A DNA stretch of 41,796 nucleotides. Origin: Avibacterium volantium_A. GTDB taxonomy: Bacteria; Pseudomonadota; Gammaproteobacteria; Enterobacterales; Pasteurellaceae. Shown here piece after piece: positions 15,631 through 22,908 of this stretch. The stretch covers positions 1 to 41,796 of the forward strand of contig NZ_JBMMGT010000024.1 of the NCBI RefSeq assembly GCF_049366555.1, read 5' to 3'. Below the pieces are notes generated by a model. The model had not been told where the DNA came from, did no database searches, and worked only from the letters and a program-made list of their open reading frames with translations. Made by a program: the position numbers and the translations under genes. Position 1 is the first letter of the stretch, and each line of letters starts with the position of its first letter.

Positions 15631-16818
15631 TTAGCGTCTTGGTAAATAGTTTACAGGATCAACAGATTTACCTTTGTAACGAATTTCAAAGTGAAGTTTT
15701 ACGCTATTTGTGCCAGAGCTGCCCATTTTGGCAATTTGCTGACCAGCGCGTACTTCTTGCTGATCTTTTACTAAAATGCTTTCGTTATGCGCATAGGCAC
15801 TGAGGAAATCATCATTATGTTTGATGATGATAAGATTTCCGTAACCGCGCAATGCATTTCCAGCATAAACAACACGACCCGCTGCGGCTGCATTAACTGC
15901 TTGACCACGCGAACCACTGATGTCGATCCCTTTATTACCGCCATCTGAAGTGGAGAACCCTTGCACGATTTTACCACTGGTTGGCCATTGCCACGCCACA
16001 TTTGATACAGCTGGTGCTTGAGTTTGCACTGGTTTTGCCACAACTGGTGCAGTTGGGGTTACCGCTACAGGTGCTTGCGCAGTGGCTTGTGCTGGTGTGC
16101 CAGTATTTGATTTGACTGGGCCAATAATTGAGCCATCAGAGCCATATTGTGTGCCGTTAGGGCCTGGTGTATAGGTTACCGCAGGCTCAACAGGTTTAGC
16201 TGGTTTTTCAGCGGGTTTTACAGCGCTAGTGGTCTTCACCGGAGTTGGTGCGGTTTCGTTAGACACTTTCAAGGTTTGTCCCACGCTTAAGGTGTAAGGC
16301 TCAGACATATTATTCATTGCCGCAAGCTCTTTGACATCAATGCCACAAATATAAGCGATTAAGAACATCGTATCGCCTTTTCGCACTTTATAGGTATTCC
16401 CTTTATAAAAGCCTTTGTCGATTTTGCTGTAATCTGGCGCATTGGTTTTAGGATTACGCGGAATCTCAAAATTTTGCGAAACCTGTTGTACTTTGGCTTG
16501 CGTGTTAGTCGCAGTTTTCTTAGTTTGCTGAACCACTTGGTTTGTTTGTTGTTGCACCTGATTTGTTTGTCGTTGCACTTGTGGCGTTTGTACCTGCGGC
16601 GCTTGATAAGTTGGTTGCGCCGTTGGTGCAGTCATTGTCGCAGGCATACTTTGTTGTTGAATTTGTGGTTCCCAAGTATTGCCTGCGTTGCTATCTACGG
16701 GCTGCATTGTGCCTGGTGGTAATGCGCCATCAGCACTTTCTACAGGCGCTGGTGCGCTCGATGAACAAGCGGATAGCACGGCTACGCTAATAGGTAAAAG
16801 TAAAAATGATTTTTTCAT
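15631..16818 (-). CDS. nlpD: Murein hydrolase activator NlpD (LppB)
   Basis: Outer-membrane lipoprotein that activates the amidase AmiC for septal wall splitting. Signal ends LSAC (C18); a Gln/Thr-rich linker with repeats such as QRQTNQVQQQTNQ runs about 72-115; LysM is about 143-186 (YKVRKGDTMFLIAY); the LytM/M23 domain is about 273-393. The metal ligands are degenerate: NKGIDI replaces HxGxD and RLHFEI-type LHFEI replaces HxH, as in E. coli NlpD, so it should activate rather than cut. The 395 residues are normal. ATG has GAGGAAC upstream. It is preceded by a small lipoprotein that shares its N-terminal motif. Confidence 0.95.
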   Translation of the reverse strand: MKKSFLLLPISVAVLSACSSSAPAPVESADGALPPGTMQPVDSNAGNTWEPQIQQQSMPATMTAPTAQPTYQAPQVQTPQVQRQTNQVQQQTNQVVQQTKKTATNTQAKVQQVSQNFEIPRNPKTNAPDYSKIDKGFYKGNTYKVRKGDTMFLIAYICGIDVKELAAMNNMSEPYTLSVGQTLKVSNETAPTPVKTTSAVKPAEKPAKPVEPAVTYTPGPNGTQYGSDGSIIGPVKSNTGTPAQATAQAPVAVTPTAPVVAKPVQTQAPAVSNVAWQWPTSGKIVQGFSTSDGGNKGIDISGSRGQAVNAAAAGRVVYAGNALRGYGNLIIIKHNDDFLSAYAHNESILVKDQQEVRAGQQIAKMGSSGTNSVKLHFEIRYKGKSVDPVNYLPRR

Positions 16819-16831
16819 TGGAGTTCCTCTA

Positions 16832-17020
16832 TTAATTCATTGATTCTGGCATAGGTTGTTTTTCAATAATCGGTTGCCATTGGGCATCTTCCGTTGCACC
16901 AGTGCTAAGCACAGGCTGCATCATTCCCGGTGGAAGGGCATTTTCATCTTGCTGTTGTGGTTCTGATGAACAAGCCCCTAACAGAGAAAAGCAAGCAAAT
17001 AAGATTAAAAATTTCTGCAT
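16832..17020 (-). CDS. Small lipoprotein resembling the NlpD N-terminus
   Basis: The 62-residue protein has a lipoprotein signal ending LLGAC (C17) and a short polar tail. Residues 28-37, ALPPGMMQPV, match NlpD residues 32-41 at nine of ten positions, and a second block beginning WQP and ending MPESM matches NlpD WEP to MPATM at 7 of 14. No LysM or LytM part follows. It is 13 bp upstream of nlpD in the same operon, so it looks like a partial duplication of nlpD. The ATG at 17020 is preferred; a GTG at 17032 lies within USS 17026 and would add four residues. Function unknown. Confidence 0.7.
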   Translation of the reverse strand: MQKFLILFACFSLLGACSSEPQQQDENALPPGMMQPVLSTGATEDAQWQPIIEKQPMPESMN

Positions 17021-17034
17021 TTTTGACCGCACTT

Positions 17035-17610
17035 TTATTTAAAAATGAAATAAATAATCACAGCAAGAAGCACCACCGCCCAGCCAATCCACTCAATGGA
17101 TTGACGTAGCCGATGGGCAAATTTCTGCCCGCCCCAAGCGGATAATTTCGCCACCAAGATAAACCTTGCCAGCCGTGAAACGAGGGAAATGAGCAAAAAA
17201 GGCATAAATGCCATATTCATTACACCTGCACAGATAGTAAAAAGTTTATAGGGTAACGGCGTAAAGCCCGCAAGAAACATCACCATAATGCCCCAACGTT
17301 CAAACCAACTGAGCAGGGTGTCAAATTGTGCTTGATAACCAAGGCTAACGAGATAATGCTGAATACTATCAAAGGCATAATAGCCCAATGCGTAGCCCAC
17401 AATCCCGCCAATTGCGGAAGCGACGCCTGCATAAACGCCAAAACGCACAGCACGTTTGGGCTGAGAAATCGCCATTGGGATCAACATTACATCGGTCGGA
17501 ACAGGGAAAAAAATGGATTCAATAAAGCTAGTAAAAATCAACCAACCCGTTGCATAGCGGTGGGTTGACCATTGCATCACTTTATCGTACAGCGTACCAA
17601 AAATTTTCAA
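17035..17610 (-). CDS. DedA/YqaA-family membrane protein
   Basis: The 191-residue inner-membrane protein is of the DedA (SNARE-associated Golgi, VTT) family. Seen: FTSFIESIFFPVPTDVML, with the amphipathic re-entrant segment typical of the family, and FLAGFTPLPYKLFTICAGVM with the conserved PLP. Four or five spans follow. Members are linked to polyprenyl- or phospholipid flipping and proton-motive-force maintenance; the specific cargo here is unknown. The start is TTG at 17610, with GAGG eight bases upstream; the next in-frame ATG is 13 codons in and would cut into the conserved region. It lies between surE and the small lipoprotein. Confidence 0.85.
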   Translation of the reverse strand: MKIFGTLYDKVMQWSTHRYATGWLIFTSFIESIFFPVPTDVMLIPMAISQPKRAVRFGVYAGVASAIGGIVGYALGYYAFDSIQHYLVSLGYQAQFDTLLSWFERWGIMVMFLAGFTPLPYKLFTICAGVMNMAFMPFLLISLVSRLARFILVAKLSAWGGQKFAHRLRQSIEWIGWAVVLLAVIIYFIFK

Positions 17611-17643
17611 TCGACTATCCTCAAGCTGTTGTAAAACATTGCA

Positions 17644-18384
17644 TTATTCACTTTTTAACCAATCTTGTAAAGATTGAAGTGAGTGATAAGCGGTCATATC
17701 TGCTTGGATTGGCGTAATGGAAACATAGCCATTTCTCACCGCGTGAAAATCTGTGCCTTCTTGCTCATATTCCGCCAAGCCTGCAGGGCCAATCCAATAG
17801 ATTGTGTCGCCACGGGGATCTTGCTGTTTAATCACCTCAGCGGCAGCCGCACGATAACCCAAATGACAGACTTTGATGCCTTTAATTTCTTCATAAGGCA
17901 AATCTGGCACGTTAATGTTCAAAATTTCACGGCTTTTTAATAGCTGACTATGCAATTTCGGGATTAATTCACATACAATGCGGGCTGCCGTTTCATAGTG
18001 TTGACGACCATCAAGGGAAACCGCAACCGCTGGTAAGCCAAGATGACGACCTTCAAAGGCAGCTGCAACCGTGCCAGAATACAGCACATCATCACCTAAA
18101 TTCACCCCTGCGTTAATGCCAGACACCACCAAATCCACTTGCCCAGACAGAAAACCATTCAAGGCTAAATGCACGCAATCGGCAGGCGTGCCATTAATGC
18201 AATAATCGCCATTATCCAATTTCATTGGGCGTAAAGGCTCAACCAAAGTGAGCGAGCTTGAGGCGGCACTGCGATTGCGATCGGGGGCGACCACCGTAAC
18301 TTGTGCGATTTTACGCAATTCTTTGGCAAGGGCTTTGATGCCTTCGGCGTGAATGCCATCATCATTAGAGAGTAAAATATTCAT
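17644..18384 (-). CDS. surE: 5'/3'-nucleotidase SurE
   Basis: Metal-dependent phosphatase that dephosphorylates nucleoside monophosphates and short polyphosphates; linked to stationary-phase survival. The N-terminal ILLSNDDGIHAEGI holds metal ligands D8 and D9. APDRNRSAASSSLT, VVSGINAGVNLGDDVLYSGTVAAA are signature motifs. The 246 residues are typical. ATG has AGGAAACACA upstream, and it follows truD by 8 bp, the conserved truD-surE order. Confidence 0.97.
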   Translation of the reverse strand: MNILLSNDDGIHAEGIKALAKELRKIAQVTVVAPDRNRSAASSSLTLVEPLRPMKLDNGDYCINGTPADCVHLALNGFLSGQVDLVVSGINAGVNLGDDVLYSGTVAAAFEGRHLGLPAVAVSLDGRQHYETAARIVCELIPKLHSQLLKSREILNINVPDLPYEEIKGIKVCHLGYRAAAAEVIKQQDPRGDTIYWIGPAGLAEYEQEGTDFHAVRNGYVSITPIQADMTAYHSLQSLQDWLKSE

Positions 18385-18392
18385 TGTGTTTC

Positions 18393-19400
18393 CTATTCAA
18401 TAAGCGTAACTAATTCGCGAACTAACGCGGTGGCATAGCTGCCCGCGGGGAGCGAAAAAGACAGTTTCAGCCCTTCGGGTAAAAATTCCCAATGCAAATG
18501 CTGTGCTTGCATTAAGAGCGGGCGGCGACTTGGTTTCATTCGTTCTTTTTGCATTAAATTTAAAATATCTTGATGTTGCTGCACAATCGTCATTTCGCGC
18601 GGATTGGCAGACTGAATGCTTTCCCCAACTAAAGGCGCGGTGAGCAAAATATCTTGATTTTCTAACCGCTCTTTTAAAGCGTTTAAATCTTCATTTTCAT
18701 CAACTTGAAACCAACTGTGCGAACCATTGAGCTGTACAATATCGCCCAGTAAAATTTGCTGTGTAAGCTGTGCTTGAATGCGATCAGACACTACTAAATT
18801 AAAAATTTCACTGCGTGCGGCAGAAAGGTAAAAACTACGTTTTTTGCGATCTTTCACCTTAATTTCGCCTTGCGCCCAACGCATTGCTTGGGTGAGATTA
18901 TGCCCATCACGCCCGAAACGTTGTTCGGTGAAATAATTGGGAAAGCCAAAATTTGCTAAATTTTCTAACCGCACTTTAAGATCGGCTGTTTCCCTTGCAC
19001 CGCGTAGCAAAATCTCAAAATGATTGCCATCTAGGCTGCCTGTACGAATTTTGCGATTATGGCGGGTAACCTTGAGGATCTCTACCCCCTCCAAATGGAA
19101 TTGGCTGAAATCGGGCGTGGGCTTGCCTGCCATATGCAAACAGAACCATTGTTCCGTAACTGCTTTGCGATCTTTTAACCCCGCATAACTCATATTTCTC
19201 GGCGAAATGCCCGCAAACTCTGCCAATTTTTCCCCCACGAAAAGGGTGTTAGCATCGGTTTTCCGTACATACAGGGCAACAAATTCCCCCTCGCCTGTCA
19301 TCTCATAGCCCAAATTTTCTTTAACGATAAAATCCGCACATTCTGCTTTCAAATGGACTTGTTGAGTCGGCGGGGATTGCAAATAAGCCAGCTCCAGCAT
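18393..19400 (-). CDS. truD: tRNA pseudouridine(13) synthase TruD
   Basis: Makes pseudouridine at position 13 of tRNA-Glu. The 335-residue protein has the catalytic aspartate D77 in AGLKDRKAVTEQW and NYFTEQRFGRDGHNL, the TruD signature. The ATG is three bases after the ispF stop, with AAGGGG inside the ispF end, so translation is likely coupled. USS 18968 lies in frame. Confidence 0.96.
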   Translation of the reverse strand: MLELAYLQSPPTQQVHLKAECADFIVKENLGYEMTGEGEFVALYVRKTDANTLFVGEKLAEFAGISPRNMSYAGLKDRKAVTEQWFCLHMAGKPTPDFSQFHLEGVEILKVTRHNRKIRTGSLDGNHFEILLRGARETADLKVRLENLANFGFPNYFTEQRFGRDGHNLTQAMRWAQGEIKVKDRKKRSFYLSAARSEIFNLVVSDRIQAQLTQQILLGDIVQLNGSHSWFQVDENEDLNALKERLENQDILLTAPLVGESIQSANPREMTIVQQHQDILNLMQKERMKPSRRPLLMQAQHLHWEFLPEGLKLSFSLPAGSYATALVRELVTLIE

Positions 19401-19403
19401 TGA

Positions 19404-19880
19404 TTACCCCTTAATCAACAGGGCAACCGCTTCGCACGCAATGCCCTCGCCCCGTCCTGTAAAACCGAGCTTCTCACTGGTGGTGGCTTTCACATTCACT
19501 TGCTCCAAATTACAAGCTAAAACCTGAGCAATGGCAGCCCGCATCGCATCAATGTGCGGACGCATTTTCGGCGCTTGGGCAATGATCGTAATGTCCACGT
19601 TACCAACGTTGTATCCTTTTTGCTGCACTTGGCGATAAGCCTCTTGTAGCAAAACTTTACTATCCGCCCCTTTGTATTGCGGATCGGTATCAGGAAATAA
19701 TTTACCAATATCGCCCAATGCCACCGCCCCCAATAGAGCATCTGTCAACGCGTGCAATGCCACATCACCATCACTATGTGCTAGCAAACCTTTCTCATAA
19801 GGCACTGCCACCCCGCCAATCATAATCGGCCCTTCGCCACCAAAAGCGTGTACATCAAACCCGTGCCCAATTCGTATCAT
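19404..19880 (-). CDS. ispF: 2-C-methyl-D-erythritol 2,4-cyclodiphosphate synthase
   Basis: Cyclises CDP-ME 2-phosphate to MEcPP in the MEP isoprenoid pathway. The 158-residue protein has metal ligands D9 and H11 in GHGFDVHAF and H43 in the HSDGDVALHALTDALLGA stretch, and TTSEKLGFTGRGEG at the end. First gene of the ispF-truD-surE-dedA-nlpD run; usual partner ispD is not immediately upstream here. ATG has AGGAAAG upstream. Confidence 0.97.
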   Translation of the reverse strand: MIRIGHGFDVHAFGGEGPIMIGGVAVPYEKGLLAHSDGDVALHALTDALLGAVALGDIGKLFPDTDPQYKGADSKVLLQEAYRQVQQKGYNVGNVDITIIAQAPKMRPHIDAMRAAIAQVLACNLEQVNVKATTSEKLGFTGRGEGIACEAVALLIKG

Positions 19881-19954
19881 ATTCTTTCCTAATTGCTGAT
19901 CAAAAATAGTGCAAGATTATAGCATCACAAGCCCTATTCAAAAATGGATAATTT

Positions 19955-19992
19955 AAGTGCGGTGGGATTTTTGTGAGTTTTTGACCGCACTT
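19955..19992. repeat. Inverted pair of uptake signals in a divergent intergenic region
   Basis: AAGTGCGGT (19955-19963) and ACCGCACTT (19984-19992) form a 9-bp stem with a 20-nt T-rich loop. Unlike the other such pairs it lies between two divergent genes, ispF and yeiH, where no transcript ends. Confidence 0.85.
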
Positions 19993-20067
19993 TTATTTGC
20001 TTGTGATATTTACTTCTTAGAAAAATCCGTTACTGTATAACGCTAACCTTGCTGTATGGAGAAACCA

Positions 20068-21078
20068 ATGAAACACCTCCCCCTTATTCCCGGTTTATTA
20101 TTAACTGTTTTAATTAGTGTGCTGGCGAGCTGGGTTGCGCAAACTCAGTTGGCGGTGCAGTGGCATATTAGCGCCTTGACCTTAGCCATTGTATTGGGGA
20201 TTTTGGGCGGTAATACGTTTTACCCTTATATTGAGCCGCAAATGAAAGCTGGCGTGTTGTTTGCGAAAGGAATTTTATTGCGTTGCGGTATTGTGTTGTT
20301 TGGCTTTCGTTTAACCTTTCAGGATATTAGCCAAGTGGGATTAAGTGCGCTGTTTGCCGATGCCACCGTGCTGATTTTAACCTTTTTGCTTACTTGTTGG
20401 GTGGGGATTAAATGGCTGAAAATCGATCGTCAGATCGTCCAACTAACGGCGGCAGGCTGTAGTATTTGTGGGGCAGCGGCAATTATGGCGACAGAGCCAA
20501 TTGTAAGAGCACCATCTTACAAAGTATCCGTTGCGGTGGCGTTGATCGTGATTTTCGGCACGCTGAGTATGTTTCTTTACCCTGTGTTGTATCCTTATTT
20601 GCAAGCCTATTTGCCTGATCAGGCGTTTGGTATTTATATTGGATCGACAATTCACGAAGTAGCGCAAGTATATGCAGCTGGCGCGAATATAGGTTCACAA
20701 GTGGCGGATACTGCGGTGATTTCTAAAATGTTGCGTGTGATGATGCTTGCGCCACTTTTGCTTGCGTTGTCCTATTTTTTACGCAAAGAAAGCGGGGAGC
20801 AACAAGGTAAAATTGTGATTCCTTATTTTGCGTTATTATTTATTGGCGTAGCAATTTTTAATTCTTTCAATGTATTACCGCAAGCCGTGGTGAGTTTTTT
20901 AGTTCAGATTGATAGTGTTTTATTAATGATGGTAATGGCGGCATTAGGACTTACCACCAATATTAACTCTCTCAAACAAGCAGGAACAAAACCGCTATTA
21001 TTAGGCGCGATCATTTGGATTTGGTTAATTATGGGGGGATTAGGGATTAATCTCGTTTTCACTTATCTTTTAGGATAA
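20068..21078 (+). CDS. yeiH: YeiH family putative sulfate exporter / UPF0324 membrane protein
   Basis: The 336-residue polytopic inner-membrane protein is of the YeiH family. About 9-10 spans; conserved AAGCSICGAAAIMATEPIV and GIYIGSTIHEVAQVYAAG are the family motifs. The family has been tied to sulfite/sulfate or putative organic sulfonate export, but the substrate is not settled. The ATG at 20068 is chosen because GGAG lies six bases upstream; the ATG at 20056 overlaps that site. No LysR neighbour, unlike E. coli. Monocistronic, with an uptake-signal terminator after it. Confidence 0.88.
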   Translation: MKHLPLIPGLLLTVLISVLASWVAQTQLAVQWHISALTLAIVLGILGGNTFYPYIEPQMKAGVLFAKGILLRCGIVLFGFRLTFQDISQVGLSALFADATVLILTFLLTCWVGIKWLKIDRQIVQLTAAGCSICGAAAIMATEPIVRAPSYKVSVAVALIVIFGTLSMFLYPVLYPYLQAYLPDQAFGIYIGSTIHEVAQVYAAGANIGSQVADTAVISKMLRVMMLAPLLLALSYFLRKESGEQQGKIVIPYFALLFIGVAIFNSFNVLPQAVVSFLVQIDSVLLMMVMAALGLTTNINSLKQAGTKPLLLGAIIWIWLIMGGLGINLVFTYLLG

Positions 21079-21120
21079 ATTCAGGTTGAACTAAGCAAGC
21101 CAAAAACATTGAGAAAAAGC

Positions 21121-21166
21121 ACCGCACTTTATTTATGCAAGGAAAATAAGTGCGGTATTTTTTTTT
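21121..21166 (+). terminator. Terminator after yeiH from inverted uptake signals
   Basis: ACCGCACTT (21121-21129) and AAGTGCGGT (21148-21156) pair, with a slightly bulged TATTT/AAATA extension, and are followed by A then ten T. The T tract merges with the -35 of the next promoter. Confidence 0.87.
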
Positions 21167-21194
21167 GACTTAAATAGTAACCTAAGTTACTATT
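21165..21194 (+). promoter_or_regulatory. Promoter and palindromic operator of the MarR-emrAB operon
   Basis: TTGACT (21165-21170), 17-bp spacer and TACTAT (21188-21193) form a good promoter. A perfect dyad with 9-bp arms AATAGTAAC/GTTACTATT and a CTAA centre spans 21173-21194, covering the spacer and the -10. A related half-site, CTTAGTTATTATTA (21212-21225), lies 30 bp downstream of CTAAGTTACTATTA (21182-21195), 12 of 14 identical. This fits autorepression by the MarR protein encoded just after. Confidence 0.72.
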
Positions 21195-21224
21195 ACGCAG
21201 TTTATTTTCTACTTAGTTATTATT

Positions 21225-21728
21225 ATGTCTATGCCGATTTCGTTTTCAGAACAAGAAAAGTTAATTCGTCAATCTGCGCAAAATAATCCCGCAATGCCTG
21301 TGGAGCAAATTTTGCTGGCGCGTTTGTTGCTACACAACAGCAGCCATTATGTGGAAAGACGCAATCAGTTATTAAAAAAATATCAGCTCAATGACACCCT
21401 ATTTATGGCGCTGGCCGTGTTGTATTGTCAGCCAAATCATTCTTTGCAGCCAAGCAAATTAAGTGAGATTTTTGGTTATTCTAAAACCAATGCCACACGC
21501 ATTGCTGATGAATTGGTGAAGCGGGAATGGTTAGAACGCACGGCAGTAGCGGGCGATCGCCGTGCTTTTTCCTTAAAACTCACGGCGCAAGGTGTACAGT
21601 TTTTGGAGCAACTGTTGCCAAATCAATGGCAACAAGTCGATGACATTTTTTCCGTGTTAGACAAGCAAGAACAACAGCAGTTAAAACAATTATTGCTCAA
21701 ACTGCTCAGCAATTTAGAAAATCTTTAA
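21225..21728 (+). CDS. MarR-family transcriptional regulator (EmrR/MprA-like)
   Basis: The 167-residue winged-helix repressor shares length and layout with EmrR. The recognition region is LSEIFGYSKTNATRIADELVKREWLER (quoted as LSEIFGYSKTNATRIADE), with the wing TAVAGDRRAFSLKLT. A leucine/glutamine-rich C-terminal helix is the dimer part. It precedes emrA by 12 bp and should repress the efflux operon until a drug-like ligand binds. The ribosome site before the ATG at 21225 is poor; a second ATG is two codons later. The operator is in its own promoter. Confidence 0.88.
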   Translation: MSMPISFSEQEKLIRQSAQNNPAMPVEQILLARLLLHNSSHYVERRNQLLKKYQLNDTLFMALAVLYCQPNHSLQPSKLSEIFGYSKTNATRIADELVKREWLERTAVAGDRRAFSLKLTAQGVQFLEQLLPNQWQQVDDIFSVLDKQEQQQLKQLLLKLLSNLENL

Positions 21729-21740
21729 TGGGTAAATAAA

Positions 21741-22907
21741 ATGACCGAACAAACAGACTACAAAAAACCGGCTTCGCCAAAAGCCAAACGTAAAAAAGCC
21801 CTTGGCTATTTCATTACGATTTTGTTGCTGATCGCGATTATCACGGGAGTGTATTGGTTTTTCTTTGTGCGAAATTATGAAGAAACGGAAGATGCCTATG
21901 TAGCAGGCAACCAAGTGATGATTTCGGCACAAGTGAGTGGCAATGTGAGCAAAATTAATGTGGACGATATGGATTTTGTCCACGCAGGCGATGTGTTATT
22001 GCAACTTGATGATACGGATCTCAAACTGCATTTCCAACAGGCGCAAGATAATCTCGCCAGCAGCGTGCGCCAAATTGAGCAGTTAGGTTTTACGGTGAAA
22101 CAATTACAATCCATTTTGAACGCAAAAAGCACCGCACTTAATAAAGCCAAAGGTGATTTGCAACGTCGTGAGCAATTAGCCAAAACGGGATCTATTGATA
22201 AAGAAACCTTACAGCACGCCAGAGAAGCGGTGAATATGGCGCAAGCAGATCTGCAAGCCACGCAAAATCAATTAGCTGCCAATCAAGCCTTATTAAAAGA
22301 TTTGCCGTTGCGGGAACAGCCTGCAGTGAAAAATGCGGTGAGTGCTTTAACCCTTGCTTGGTTGAACTTACAACGCAGCCAAATTGTCAGCCCTGTTGAT
22401 GGTTATGTGGCGCGCCGTAATGTGCAAGTGGGGCAAAAAGTCGCGGTGGGCAGCCCGTTAATGGCGGTGGTGTCCAATCAACAAATGTGGGTGGACGCGA
22501 ACTTTAAAGAAACCCAGCTCGGCAAAATGCGTATTGGTCAGCCTGTGAAATTAGTCTTTGATTTATACGGTGATGATGTGAAGTTTGACGGTAAAATCAG
22601 CGGCATTTCAATGGGAACGGGCAGTGCATTCTCTCTTTTACCTGCACAAAACGCCACAGGGAACTGGATCAAAGTGGTGCAACGTGTGCCAGTACGCATT
22701 GATCTCGATCCTGAACAAGTGGAAAAATATCCGTTGCGCATAGGGCTTTCTGCTACGGTGGAAGTGAATGTGGCAGACACGCAAGGTAAGGTGCTGCGTG
22801 AATCTCGTCCAAACCAAGTGCTATATGAAACCAAGGTGCTAGATTACGATTTAAGCCCTGTACATCAATTAGCCGAACAAATTATTCAAGCCAATGCAGG
22901 TGAATAA
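21741..22907 (+). CDS. emrA: Multidrug efflux membrane-fusion protein EmrA
   Basis: HlyD-family periplasmic adaptor joining EmrB to an outer-membrane channel such as TolC. A single N-terminal span (about residues 20-41, ending YWFFFVRNY) is followed by ETEDAYVAGNQVMISAQVSG, the biotinyl-lipoyl start, a long coiled-coil hairpin (about 105-190, KAKGDLQRREQLAKTG) and SPVDGYVARRNVQVGQ closing the lipoyl domain. The 388 residues are typical. USS 22131 codes for TAL. Downstream emrB begins one base after its stop. Confidence 0.95.
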   Translation: MTEQTDYKKPASPKAKRKKALGYFITILLLIAIITGVYWFFFVRNYEETEDAYVAGNQVMISAQVSGNVSKINVDDMDFVHAGDVLLQLDDTDLKLHFQQAQDNLASSVRQIEQLGFTVKQLQSILNAKSTALNKAKGDLQRREQLAKTGSIDKETLQHAREAVNMAQADLQATQNQLAANQALLKDLPLREQPAVKNAVSALTLAWLNLQRSQIVSPVDGYVARRNVQVGQKVAVGSPLMAVVSNQQMWVDANFKETQLGKMRIGQPVKLVFDLYGDDVKFDGKISGISMGTGSAFSLLPAQNATGNWIKVVQRVPVRIDLDPEQVEKYPLRIGLSATVEVNVADTQGKVLRESRPNQVLYETKVLDYDLSPVHQLAEQIIQANAGE

Positions 22908-22908
22908 A

